Assembly (NCBI GenBank): GCA_945872325.1
Contig: CAMBZY010000106.1
Span: forward strand, 1-8,751
Source: Candidatus Kuenenia stuttgartensis
GTDB taxonomy: Bacteria; Planctomycetota; Planctomycetia; Isosphaerales; Isosphaeraceae
Reading direction: 5' to 3'
DNA length: 8,751 nucleotides
The position numbers and the translations under genes were made by a program. The notes under the pieces are model-generated. The model saw only the letters and a list, made by a program, of their open reading frames with translations, had not been told where the DNA came from and made no database searches. Shown here in pieces: positions 1 to 6,235 of this stretch. The stretch's first letter is position 1; each line of letters opens with the position of its first letter.

Positions 1-406
1 AGCCATGATGGCCCGATTTGGGGAAGAGCCTGCAACCGAGGTTTTGGCTGAAGTGGTTCGAGAACTGGCGAGAAAGTCGGGTTCGGAATTGGCCCAAAAA
101 TTGGGCGATTGCGGATTACGGGCATTCGCAACAAATCTGGCCACTTGGACGGCTGGTGACGCACTCAGGCTTGAAGTGATTGAAAACACGGATGATAAAC
201 TCTCGTTTAACGTCACTCGATGCCAGTATGCGGAGATGTATCGCCGATTGGGCTTGGAGAATCTGGGAGGAACTTTATCGTGTCTCCGAGACTTTGAATT
301 GGCCAAGGGATTCAATCCATCGATCAGACTGGTACGCACCCAGACATTGATGGAAGGGGCAAGTCATTGTGACTTCAGGTTTGAGATGATTTCAGAAGCC
401 GAATGA
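1..406 (+). CDS. L-2-amino-thiazoline-4-carboxylate (ATC) hydrolase-like protein, 5' partial
   Basis: The visible protein closely resembles the ATC hydrolase family (PF14196-like). That family is named for opening the thiazoline ring on a bacterial route to L-cysteine, but most members, including short ones like this, have no tested substrate. Seen in the sequence: the conserved block FNVTRCQYAEMYRRLGL at about residues 68-84, then GFNPSIRLVRTQTLMEGASH and CDFRF near the C-terminus. These carry the Cys and His residues typical of the family. The first ATG is at base 5, but the frame is open to the window edge, and relatives usually have about 20 further residues before the equivalent of MMARFG. 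The gene therefore probably begins outside the window. It is soluble, with no signal peptide or membrane segment visible. It ends in TGA at 404-406 and converges on the EcsC gene. The family call is firm; the reaction is not. Confidence 0.8.
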   Translation, partial: AMMARFGEEPATEVLAEVVRELARKSGSELAQKLGDCGLRAFATNLATWTAGDALRLEVIENTDDKLSFNVTRCQYAEMYRRLGLENLGGTLSCLRDFELAKGFNPSIRLVRTQTLMEGASHCDFRFEMISEAE

Positions 407-729
407 GCAGAGGGCTGGTTACCCTCAGGAAATTCACTGGGGCTGTCGATTCTTAAAAAACGTTTGTTAGTGCACAATCGTTCGAAGATGGCATGTTTAA
501 GTCATACGGTTAGGCTTTGATGGGGTTTGTTGCCAACCAAACTAACCCGCAGCGCGAGCAAGGGTCGCATTCGTGATTAACCAGGCTAGTATAAGCAACT
601 ATAAAATAGGGGGTTACACCTAACAGCATGGCTTCTGGGGCGCTCGCCCTTGCTGGCGCGTCGGGTTAGTTTGGCTAGTGAGCTTAGTCGGAGCGAGGTT
701 TTAAACGCACAAAAAATTGGCAGAACCGA
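407..729. other. Convergent intergenic region holding an inverted-repeat element
   Basis: This 323-base gap lies between the 3' ends of two convergent genes. Only short spurious reading frames occur in it. A weak GAGGG/CCCTC hairpin sits at 410-426, directly after the first stop codon, without a T-run, so it is a poor terminator candidate. The main content is the 28-bp inverted-repeat pair at 537-674, described separately. The heptamer GGCTAGT occurs both inside that element (584-590) and just across its right edge (673-679). Confidence 0.6.
537..674. repeat. 138-bp MITE- or REPIN-like element with 28-bp imperfect terminal inverted repeats
   Basis: The left arm (537-564) begins CCAAACTAACCCG and ends AGCAAGGG. 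The right arm (647-674) is its reverse complement with 3 mismatches in 28 positions, all in the GC-rich middle. Next to the right arm, GGGC-GCTC-GCCC (638-649) can form its own small hairpin. The 82-base core is AT-richer and codes for nothing. No transposase and no clear flanking duplication is present, so if it is mobile it depends on a transposase in trans. Its place between two convergent genes is typical of REP/BIME-like elements, and it could also act as a bidirectional terminator or mRNA stabiliser. I believe similar AACCCG...AGCAAGGG repeats recur in planctomycete genomes, but this window has only one copy, so dispersal cannot be shown here. Confidence 0.6.
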
Positions 730-1698
730 TCATTCTGATAGGTGGCAGGATGGTCTGAGACGTTGGAAACCGGTGAGTTTGGCAAAACGATCATAGCCGA
801 AGAAAAGTGGGTAGGAGCTGATGAACGAGAGGCCATATCCAAACATGTAGGCGATTTGGCCAGAAGCTTCTACGACTTCGGTGCTTGCGCGACGACGTCT
901 GGAGATCGGATTTGGACGAATGTTGGTGATTAGGCCCGCTTCACGCAACCTTCGTTCACGAAAGACGTTTCTCGCAGTCAGATCGACATGGTGCATGAAG
1001 TCGTAGTCAAGAATCATCGAGATCAGATCGCCGGCAAGTGGGATGGATTCCATGGTCAGTTGTTCGATGAGAGAGAGTTCGACATCCTCTGTGACGGAAT
1101 CGGTGATTTCATCGACGGGTAGAAGTTTGTCATGGGGATTTGAATTCAGCCTGCTCTCCATCACCCGCAATAATTTCATCATTTTTTGTCGACGTTCAGG
1201 TTCGTCAATCGTGGCGAGATCGAGGATCATGACGACGTATTTTCGAGCGGAATCGCCTTGAAGAGCGTAACCATAAGAGTGACCGATCATGGTAATGGTG
1301 CGTAGTGCTGCTCCAATAAGTAAAGGTAAATTCAGGAGTTCCGTTGCTGTGCCGCCTAAGCCTGCAATAATTCCATCAAGCATGGCCGCTCGTTCAGCTT
1401 TGATGGAGTAAACGGCGGCCAATTGGTCGCAGAATTCGAGAGGCCTGACTTTGAGTTCTTCGAGTGAATCAACACCAGCATCTTTTAAGATGAGTTTGGC
1501 TTCGGCAGAGTGTGCTGCCAGATCACCGGTTTTGTGCAGAGTTTTGAGGATCAGGGAATGAGGCACAATCCGCCGGGTGATTTTGGTAAACGGAGAGGTG
1601 ATTTTTTTGATGACAACGCCTGGGAAGCTGGCTCTGATCGAGAGCCAATCCGCGATATCTTCGACAGTCTGTGCTTCGTATGCTGTGAGTTCAGGCAT
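730..1698 (-). CDS. EcsC family protein
   Basis: The 322-aa product matches the EcsC family, named after the third gene of the Bacillus ecs locus and of unknown biochemical role. Two diagnostic blocks are visible. A Gly/Leu-rich segment at about residues 105-145 contains AMLDGIIAGLGG, LPLLIGAALRTI and GHSYGY. A C-terminal block at about 215-253 contains SIPLAGDLISMILDY and NVFRERRLREAG. The hydrophobic stretches at about 108-140 and 216-231 look like membrane-associated helices rather than clear transmembrane segments, and no signal peptide is seen. The ATG at 1698 gives a sensible N-terminus, though the upstream Shine-Dalgarno is weak (GAGAC-like). The gene lies downstream of rpmB on the same strand but is separated by a strong hairpin, so it is probably transcribed alone. 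An 8-bp inverted repeat (ATCGTCTC 1705-1712 / GAGACGAT 1742-1749) flanks its likely leader. The family call is good; no function is inferred. Confidence 0.82.
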   Translation of the reverse strand: MPELTAYEAQTVEDIADWLSIRASFPGVVIKKITSPFTKITRRIVPHSLILKTLHKTGDLAAHSAEAKLILKDAGVDSLEELKVRPLEFCDQLAAVYSIKAERAAMLDGIIAGLGGTATELLNLPLLIGAALRTITMIGHSYGYALQGDSARKYVVMILDLATIDEPERRQKMMKLLRVMESRLNSNPHDKLLPVDEITDSVTEDVELSLIEQLTMESIPLAGDLISMILDYDFMHHVDLTARNVFRERRLREAGLITNIRPNPISRRRRASTEVVEASGQIAYMFGYGLSFISSYPLFFGYDRFAKLTGFQRLRPSCHLSE

Positions 1699-1782
1699 CG
1701 TGGAATCGTCTCGAAACCGGAATGTATCGCAGGATCAATTGGAGACGATAATTTACACTAAAAAAAGGGAGTGCGCAAGATG

Positions 1783-1816
1783 AAACGAAAGTCATTTTTA
1801 AGAATGACTTTCGTTT
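1783..1816 (-). terminator. Perfect 14-bp stem-loop after rpmB, probable terminator
   Basis: Arms 1783-1796 and 1803-1816 are perfectly complementary (AAACGAAAGTCATT and its complement) around a 6-base loop. The hairpin lies about 64 bases beyond the rpmB stop and before the EcsC gene, where a terminator for the ribosomal pair would be expected. The stem is AT-rich and is followed by only a short TTT on either strand, so it is not a textbook intrinsic terminator. A processing or 3'-stabilising structure, or an operator for the EcsC promoter, remains possible. Confidence 0.5.
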
Positions 1817-1879
1817 GATGAAATGATTCTATATGTAGGCCCGAAATCAAGAGAATTGATCAAACCGGGCCGACGAAAA

Positions 1880-2200
1880 TCAGATCGGGTAGAGGTTACC
1901 CAAACGGGATTTGGCCGCAGCCGAACCTTTGGAGGCTTTGATCAGCGGGAAGGTTTGCTTCACGCCGTCAACTTCGATTGTGATCAAACCGGTACGGATC
2001 ACGGAAGTTGCCACCCGCACTTGCTGGGTCTTGCCGTTTGGCAGCCAGATTTTGATGTTCTGGAGGTTTGGTTCAAATGTGCGGCGTGACCTGCCTGTGC
2101 ACTTGATACCAACACCACCGAGATATTTGGCTTTACCACGAGTTGTAACGTGGTTGCCGAATGTCGTCTTCTTACCGCTGACTTCACACACGCGACCCAT
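1880..2200 (-). CDS. rpmB: 50S ribosomal protein L28
   Basis: L28 is a small protein of the large ribosomal subunit. The 106-aa product starts MGRVCEVSGKKTTFGN, the L28 signature, and continues with RRTFEPNLQNIKIW and a Val/Ile-rich C-terminal strand region (QQVRVATSVIRTGLITI). It is longer than the compact roughly 63-78 residue forms because of an internal KYLGGVGIKCTG segment and a basic C-terminal tail. Only two Cys (5 and 34) are present, so this is the zinc-free type without CxxC pairs. GGAG lies 9 bases before the ATG (2210-2213, minus strand) and supports the start. It follows rpmF by 129 bases on the same strand, with a small hairpin between, and probably shares its transcript. Confidence 0.93.
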   Translation of the reverse strand: MGRVCEVSGKKTTFGNHVTTRGKAKYLGGVGIKCTGRSRRTFEPNLQNIKIWLPNGKTQQVRVATSVIRTGLITIEVDGVKQTFPLIKASKGSAAAKSRLGNLYPI

Positions 2201-2275
2201 GACGGGGAACTCCGATTGATTCGATCACTGACGACGCTTGTTTCAACCATTGCAGGGTTTAGTCTTACCAGACCG

Positions 2276-2293
2276 TCGGGCTTCACAGCCCGA
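2276..2293 (-). other. Small GC-rich hairpin in the rpmF-rpmB spacer
   Basis: Perfect 7-bp arms TCGGGCT (2276-2282) and AGCCCGA (2287-2293) flank a 4-base loop. The structure sits between the rpmF stop and the rpmB ribosome-binding site. No T-run follows on the minus strand, so it is unlikely to be a strong terminator. It could be a partial attenuator, an RNA processing site or an mRNA-stabilising stem that adjusts the relative levels of L32 and L28. Confidence 0.35.
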
Positions 2294-2329
2294 GCCTGAT
2301 CCTACCCGACCATGATGGCGCCGAGGTTG

Positions 2330-2530
2330 TTAATTTGCCGCAACGGGTTCAGGATTATGAGGCTTCGACCGCTGAATATTGCCGCACTGCTCTACCAGAT
2401 GGCAGACCTTGTGCGGGGAGACCGCCAATTTGCACTGGGGGCAAATGTTGATGGCGGGCATCGTCAGCGCGTCGTGGCTTCGCCTCGTCCCTTTACGCGA
2501 TTTGGATTTACGTCTCTTTGGTACAGCCAC
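2330..2530 (-). CDS. rpmF: 50S ribosomal protein L32
   Basis: L32 is a small zinc-ribbon protein of the large subunit. The frame reads VAVPKRRKSKSRKGTRRSHD, the invariant L32 N-terminus. The Val codon before AVPKR is GTG, and GGAG lies 9 bases upstream of it (2540-2543, minus strand), so the gene starts at GTG 2530 and encodes 66 aa. The longer ATG-started frame from 2563 would add residues the family does not have. Cys 30, 33, 43 and 49 form a zinc-binding set, but the second pair is spaced C-x5-C (CHLVEQC) instead of the usual C-x2-C. The tail after it is Pro/His-rich. rpmB follows on the same strand. The usual partners of rpmF (plsX and fab genes) are absent. Confidence 0.92.
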   Translation of the reverse strand: MAVPKRRKSKSRKGTRRSHDALTMPAINICPQCKLAVSPHKVCHLVEQCGNIQRSKPHNPEPVAAN

Positions 2531-2539
2531 GACCCGATT

Positions 2540-2543
2540 CTCC
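2540..2543 (-). promoter_or_regulatory. Ribosome-binding site fixing the GTG start of rpmF
   Basis: GGAG on the minus strand lies 9 bases before the GTG at 2530-2528. The match with the conserved L32 N-terminus makes this the true start rather than the in-frame ATG at 2563. Confidence 0.7.
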
Positions 2544-2637
2544 GAGCTTCTTGTCCGCCGCAAACTCTATGCTGATCATTACGACAATCAGTCGTCACTT
2601 ACCCAAAACGTGCGGCGGCTTACACGATTCTGTGTGG

Positions 2638-2664
2638 GAAGAGAAAAGCATACCTTTTCTCTTC
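2638..2664. promoter_or_regulatory. Perfect 11-bp stem-loop between divergent rpmF and proC
   Basis: GAAGAGAAAAG (2638-2648) and CTTTTCTCTTC (2654-2664) are perfect complements around the 5-base loop CATAC. The structure sits about 110 bases upstream of the rpmF start and about 155 bases upstream of the proC start, in the divergent promoter region. It could fold in a long rpmF leader RNA, or be the binding site of a dimeric regulator. A smaller stem, ACGAC/GTCGT (2581-2595), lies closer to rpmF, and the palindrome GTCGATCGAC lies at 2721-2730. I cannot assign a convincing promoter to either gene. Confidence 0.4.
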
Positions 2665-2817
2665 GTCATCCGCAAGTGCGGACTCTGAATTTCTCTGCAA
2701 GGTTTCTCTATTTCCATCTTGTCGATCGACACCATATCCCATAACCTGACACATAAACCAATCATTTGGAAACTTTTCCGTCCTCCATTCTGGCATGGGC
2801 CTGGAGTCATCAAAATC

Positions 2818-3669
2818 ATGGCCGAGCAATGGTCAACAGCCCGTGTCGGGTTCATCGGGGCTGGTCAAATGGCACGTGCACTCGCCAAACGCCTGAGTGC
2901 CGTCGGTCTCGTCTCGCCCGATCGCATGATCGCCTCGGATGTTAGTGAATCCGCCCTCGAACAGTTCGCTCAAGAGACCGGCTCGCTCATCGTCGGGACC
3001 AATTCCGATGTCGCTGAAACCGCTCACATCGTCGTTCTTGCCACAAAGCCGCAAGTCATGGCCGATGTTCTCGTGGAACTCGCTCCACGGCTCGGTCAGG
3101 GTAAAGCTGAGCCACTGATTGTCTCGATCGCGGCCGGGATCTCGCTTGAAACTCTTCAAAGTGGCCTCGCTGGTTATGGCCGGCTCGTCAGAGTCATGCC
3201 CAACACGCCTTGCCTGGTCGGTAGCGGTGCCTCAGCCTATGCTCTTGGCCCCAACGTTCGCCCCCACGACGAGAGAATCGTACGCGAACTGCTACAAGCT
3301 GTTGGAGTGGCACACCGTGTCGCTGAATCCATGCTTGATGCCGTCACAGGTCTGTCAGGCAGTGGCCCTGCCTTTGTCTATACGATCATCGAGGCCTTGT
3401 CTGATGGTGGAGTCCGTGTCGGCCTCCCGCGCGACGTAGCGACCTCTCTTGCGGCTCAAACGGTGATGGGCGCCGCCCAGATGGTTTTGGAAACGGGTCG
3501 TCATACGGGAGAGCTTAAGGATCAGGTCACAAGTCCTGGTGGGACAACGATTGCCGGGATTCATGCGCTCGAGCGTGGTGGCCTTCGTGCGGCTTTGATG
3601 GACGCTGTTTCAGCCGCTACGGCACGGTCTATGGAGCTTGCTGCTTCTGCCAAATCGGCGAAAAAGTAA
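2818..3669 (+). CDS. proC: Pyrroline-5-carboxylate reductase
   Basis: ProC reduces 1-pyrroline-5-carboxylate to L-proline with NAD(P)H, the last step of proline synthesis, in the cytoplasm. The 283-aa product has the N-terminal dinucleotide fold GFIGAGQMARAL (residues 11-22), the VVLATKPQVM strand, and RVMPNTPCLVGSGASAYAL. It ends with the C-terminal dimerisation domain, which holds the family signature: VTGLSGSGPAFVYTIIEALSDGG followed by TSPGGTTIAGIHALERGGLR (given here as two blocks). Length is normal for the family. I chose the ATG at 2818 because GGAG lies 11 bases upstream (2803-2806) and the Rossmann glycines then fall near the N-terminus as in other ProC proteins. The in-frame ATG at 2719 would add 33 residues without family support. 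guaA follows after 122 bases on the same strand. Confidence 0.95.
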   Translation: MAEQWSTARVGFIGAGQMARALAKRLSAVGLVSPDRMIASDVSESALEQFAQETGSLIVGTNSDVAETAHIVVLATKPQVMADVLVELAPRLGQGKAEPLIVSIAAGISLETLQSGLAGYGRLVRVMPNTPCLVGSGASAYALGPNVRPHDERIVRELLQAVGVAHRVAESMLDAVTGLSGSGPAFVYTIIEALSDGGVRVGLPRDVATSLAAQTVMGAAQMVLETGRHTGELKDQVTSPGGTTIAGIHALERGGLRAALMDAVSAATARSMELAASAKSAKK

Positions 3670-3714
3670 GAATCCAAGACGTCCAATCTCATCTCCAATT
3701 GATATATTGATGTT

Positions 3715-3745
3715 GCCTGATCGATCAAGGTTCGATGATTCAGGC
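3715..3745 (+). other. Imperfect hairpin in the proC-guaA spacer
   Basis: GCCTGA (3715-3720) pairs with TCAGGC (3740-3745), and partial pairing continues inward through GATC/TCGATGAT. It lies 45 bases after the proC stop and 46 bases before the guaA start. No T-run follows, so it is at best a weak terminator or a leader structure of guaA. I see no purine-riboswitch core in the spacer. Confidence 0.25.
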
Positions 3746-3791
3746 CGTCTCACTTTCGCATTGAATTCGCTTTCTGGAGCCGCCCACTGTC

Positions 3792-5339
3792 ATGGCTGAT
3801 CGCCCTGTTTTGATCCTCGACTTTGGCTCACAATATGTTCAGCTCATCGCCCGGCGCGTTCGCGAGCAAGGTGCTTTCGCGAAGATTGTCAGGCATGACA
3901 TCACGGCGGAACGCTGTCGTGAACTGAACCCCATTGGCCTGATCCTATCCGGTGGTCCTTCAAGTGTTTATGAAGAAAACGCGCCGAAGTGCGACTCCGG
4001 CCTTTTCCGCCTCGGCGTCCCCATTCTGGGTATCTGTTACGGCATGCAGCTGACCTGCCAGAACCTCGGAGGAGCCGTTCAGCCGTGCCCCTCGGCAGAG
4101 TATGGCCGAACCGAGCTGAATGTCCTTACAGGTGAGAATGTTCTGTTCCAGAATGTGGATCCGAAAACGATTGTCTGGATGAGCCACGGCGATCAGGTTC
4201 GCGAGGTCGGCCCGGAGTTCATTCCACTGGCAGCCACGCCCAGTTGTCCAGTCGCCGCTGTGCGACATAAGTCCTTGCCAGTCTATGCGATCCAGTTCCA
4301 CCCTGAGGTTTCGCACACCACTCAGGGTTCGACCATTCTGGGTAACTTTCTGAACCATGTGTGTGGATCCGACGGTTCCTGGACCATGGCCCAGTTTGTG
4401 GAACGTGCCGTCGATCTGGTGCGTGAACAAGTCGGGCCTGATGAGAAAGTCGTTTGTGGACTTTCCGGAGGTGTCGATTCGGCTGTTTGTGCCGCCCTGC
4501 TGGCTCGTGCTCTGGGCGATCGGCTCGTCTGCGTGTTTGTCGATAACGGCCTTCTTCGTCAGGGCGAACGTGATCAAGTGGCTCAGGCTTTTGGGGAAAG
4601 CTCTCAGGCAGAGCTTCGTGTGGTTGATGCTGAAGCCGAATTTCTCGGCACTCTGGCCAACATCACAGACCCTCAGGATAAGCGGATCCGGATCGGCCAT
4701 ACATTTATCGACATCTTCAAAAACGAAGCCCTGTCTATCCCCAACGCCGCCTGGCTGGCCCAGGGGACACTTTATCCGGACGTGATCGAAAGTGGTGGAG
4801 ATCCTGACGGCCCTGCCGCCACCATCAAGCACCACCACAACGTGGGTGGTCTGCCAGCCGAACTTGGCTTTAAGCTGATCGAGCCTTTGCGTGATCTGTT
4901 CAAGGATGAAGTCCGCCGCCTTGGCCTCGAACTGGGCCTGCCTGAATCGATCGTCTGGAGACATCCGTTCCCCGGTCCCGGGCTGGCCGTTCGGATTCTT
5001 GGTGCTGTGGATAAGCCTCGTCTCGAACTTTTGAGAAAGGCTGATTCGATCTTTCTTGAAGAGCTTCATGCCGCAGGCCTTTATCGCGAAACTTCGCAGT
5101 CGTTCGCCGTGCTTCTGCCGATCAAAAGCGTCGGAGTGATGGGCGATGGAAGGACTTACGATCAGGTGATCGGTATTAGAAGTGTTCAGACCGACGACTT
5201 CATGACCGCCGATTTCTCGCGACTGCCTTACGACCTTCTGGCCCGCGTTTCCACACGCATTGTCAATGAGGTAAAAGGCATCAACAGAGTGGTTTACGAT
5301 ATCACTACCAAGCCTCCAGGCACCATCGAATGGGAGTAA
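3792..5339 (+). CDS. guaA: GMP synthase (glutamine-hydrolysing)
   Basis: GuaA converts XMP to GMP with ATP and glutamine-derived ammonia, the last step of guanine nucleotide synthesis. The 515-aa product is full length with the expected domains in order. The N-terminal class I glutamine amidotransferase has nucleophile Cys82 in GICYGMQL and partners His170 and Glu172 in HPEVSHT. The ATP-pyrophosphatase domain has the P-loop SGGVDS at residues 225-230. The C-terminal dimerisation domain contains WRHPFPGPGLAVRILG and ends in the typical KPPGTIEWE. All key catalytic residues are present. The ATG at 3792 has GGAG 12 bases upstream (3776-3779). The gene heads an apparent operon: the ribosome-binding site of the next gene is contained in its last codons. 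Confidence 0.97.
   Translation: MADRPVLILDFGSQYVQLIARRVREQGAFAKIVRHDITAERCRELNPIGLILSGGPSSVYEENAPKCDSGLFRLGVPILGICYGMQLTCQNLGGAVQPCPSAEYGRTELNVLTGENVLFQNVDPKTIVWMSHGDQVREVGPEFIPLAATPSCPVAAVRHKSLPVYAIQFHPEVSHTTQGSTILGNFLNHVCGSDGSWTMAQFVERAVDLVREQVGPDEKVVCGLSGGVDSAVCAALLARALGDRLVCVFVDNGLLRQGERDQVAQAFGESSQAELRVVDAEAEFLGTLANITDPQDKRIRIGHTFIDIFKNEALSIPNAAWLAQGTLYPDVIESGGDPDGPAATIKHHHNVGGLPAELGFKLIEPLRDLFKDEVRRLGLELGLPESIVWRHPFPGPGLAVRILGAVDKPRLELLRKADSIFLEELHAAGLYRETSQSFAVLLPIKSVGVMGDGRTYDQVIGIRSVQTDDFMTADFSRLPYDLLARVSTRIVNEVKGINRVVYDITTKPPGTIEWE
5332..5336 (+). promoter_or_regulatory. Ribosome-binding site of the SDR gene inside the guaA 3' end
   Basis: GGGAG overlaps the last two sense codons of guaA and lies 8 bases before the ATG at 5345. 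It decides the SDR start: an in-frame ATG at 5330 overlaps guaA and would leave this GGGAG inside the coding region. The arrangement suggests translational coupling. Confidence 0.6.
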
Positions 5340-5344
5340 CAGGG

Positions 5345-6169
5345 ATGCCCTCAGATCGCCTTGACACATTCAACCGCCTTGCCAAAGTGGCCATCGTCAC
5401 AGGTGCCGCTCAGGGTGTAGGCTTGGGAATCGCCCAAGTCCTGGCTGCTAAAGGCTTGGCCGTTGCTCTGGCTGATGTTCAGGCTGATCAGGCGGAATCT
5501 GAGGCAGAAGCCTTGCGACAGAAAGGCTTTCAGGCGATTGGAGTTGGGCTGGATGTGGTTTCGTCCGAGAGCTGGATAGAAGCGATTCAGAAAACCGAGC
5601 AGCATTTTGGTGCACTCGATGTTCTGGTCAACAACGCAGGCATCAGCCCTCGTGGGACGGCCGAATTCACCGACGAAGCACTTTGGGATCAGTGTATGGA
5701 CATCAATCTCAAAGGCTCGTGGCTTGGTATCAAGGCCGCCCTGCCCGGCTTTAGGGCCAGAAATTTCGGACGGATCATCAACATCGGTTCCACTCGTTCC
5801 ACTCGCCCCTTGCGTGGCCTTTTTGCGTATGGGGTAAGTAAGGCAGGCATGTTGGCGATGACTCAGCAGGTGGCTGTGGAATATGTGAACGACGGTGTGA
5901 CGTCGAATATGGTTGCTCCCGGATGGGTCGATACGCCCGGCGAACGAATTCTTCAGCAACGCCATGGCCGGCCTGATTTTCCGGCTGGGTTGAAGAACCT
6001 GATTACGCCCGGTGATGTTGGCGATGCGGCATGGTATCTGGTCGGCCCAAGCGGTGATCGCGTCAACGGACTTGTGCTTTATTTGGACGCAGGTCTGGCG
6101 GTGGCCGACGATGCCGGTATGATTTATTTACCCGATGCCCAGCACAATCGCTACGAACAACGTTTGTAA
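5345..6169 (+). CDS. SDR family oxidoreductase, classical NAD-type
   Basis: The 274-aa product is a classical short-chain dehydrogenase/reductase, a cytoplasmic NAD(P)-dependent enzyme. Visible motifs, numbered from the ATG at 5345, are the cofactor loop TGAAQGVG at 19-26, NNAG at 96-99, and the complete catalytic tetrad Asn121, Ser149, Tyr162 and Lys166 (YGVSK), followed by PGWVDTPGE. Asp44 at the end of the second beta-strand (ALADVQ) points to NAD(H) rather than NADP(H). Length is normal, though the C-terminal tail after LDAGLAVAD runs on for some 20 extra residues (MIYLPDAQHNRYEQRL), which may contribute to substrate binding or subunit contacts. The start lies 5 bases after the guaA stop. 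The following gene encodes a sugar isomerase-like protein, so a sugar, sugar acid or polyol substrate is likely. The substrate cannot be read from the sequence. Confidence 0.9.
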   Translation: MPSDRLDTFNRLAKVAIVTGAAQGVGLGIAQVLAAKGLAVALADVQADQAESEAEALRQKGFQAIGVGLDVVSSESWIEAIQKTEQHFGALDVLVNNAGISPRGTAEFTDEALWDQCMDINLKGSWLGIKAALPGFRARNFGRIINIGSTRSTRPLRGLFAYGVSKAGMLAMTQQVAVEYVNDGVTSNMVAPGWVDTPGERILQQRHGRPDFPAGLKNLITPGDVGDAAWYLVGPSGDRVNGLVLYLDAGLAVADDAGMIYLPDAQHNRYEQRL

Positions 6170-6235
6170 TCACGCTTGCTGGCAGTTTCTCTCCCCCTCA
6201 AACTCCTCCCCAATTTGGTCTCCAAGGCTCCCACC

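Noticed and set aside
1684..1880. A possible tRNA or small RNA gene in the spacer upstream of the EcsC gene.
   Set aside because: No cloverleaf, T-loop or CCA-like end is seen; the only structure is the single 14-bp hairpin.
1999..2286. A 95-codon minus-strand frame overlapping the start of rpmB and its upstream spacer.
   Set aside because: It overlaps the confident L28 gene in another frame and has no recognisable protein features.
2312..2744. Plus-strand frames of 87 and 121 codons across rpmF and the divergent spacer.
   Set aside because: They run antisense to the L32 gene, and their translations look like shadows without domains or a ribosome-binding site.
2719..2817. N-terminal extension of proC from the ATG at 2719.
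   Set aside because: The 33 extra residues are not found in the family, and the ATG at 2818 has GGAG at a workable distance.
3670..3791. A possible purine riboswitch ahead of guaA.
   Set aside because: The spacer is only 122 bases, with one imperfect hairpin and no recognisable conserved three-way junction core.
3960..5369. A 469-codon open frame on the minus strand opposite guaA.
   Set aside because: It is antisense to the fully conserved guaA, shows no recognisable domain, and is explained by the codon bias of guaA.
5351..5965. A 204-codon minus-strand frame opposite the SDR gene.
   Set aside because: It is a shadow of a well-supported gene, with a low-complexity translation and no family resemblance.
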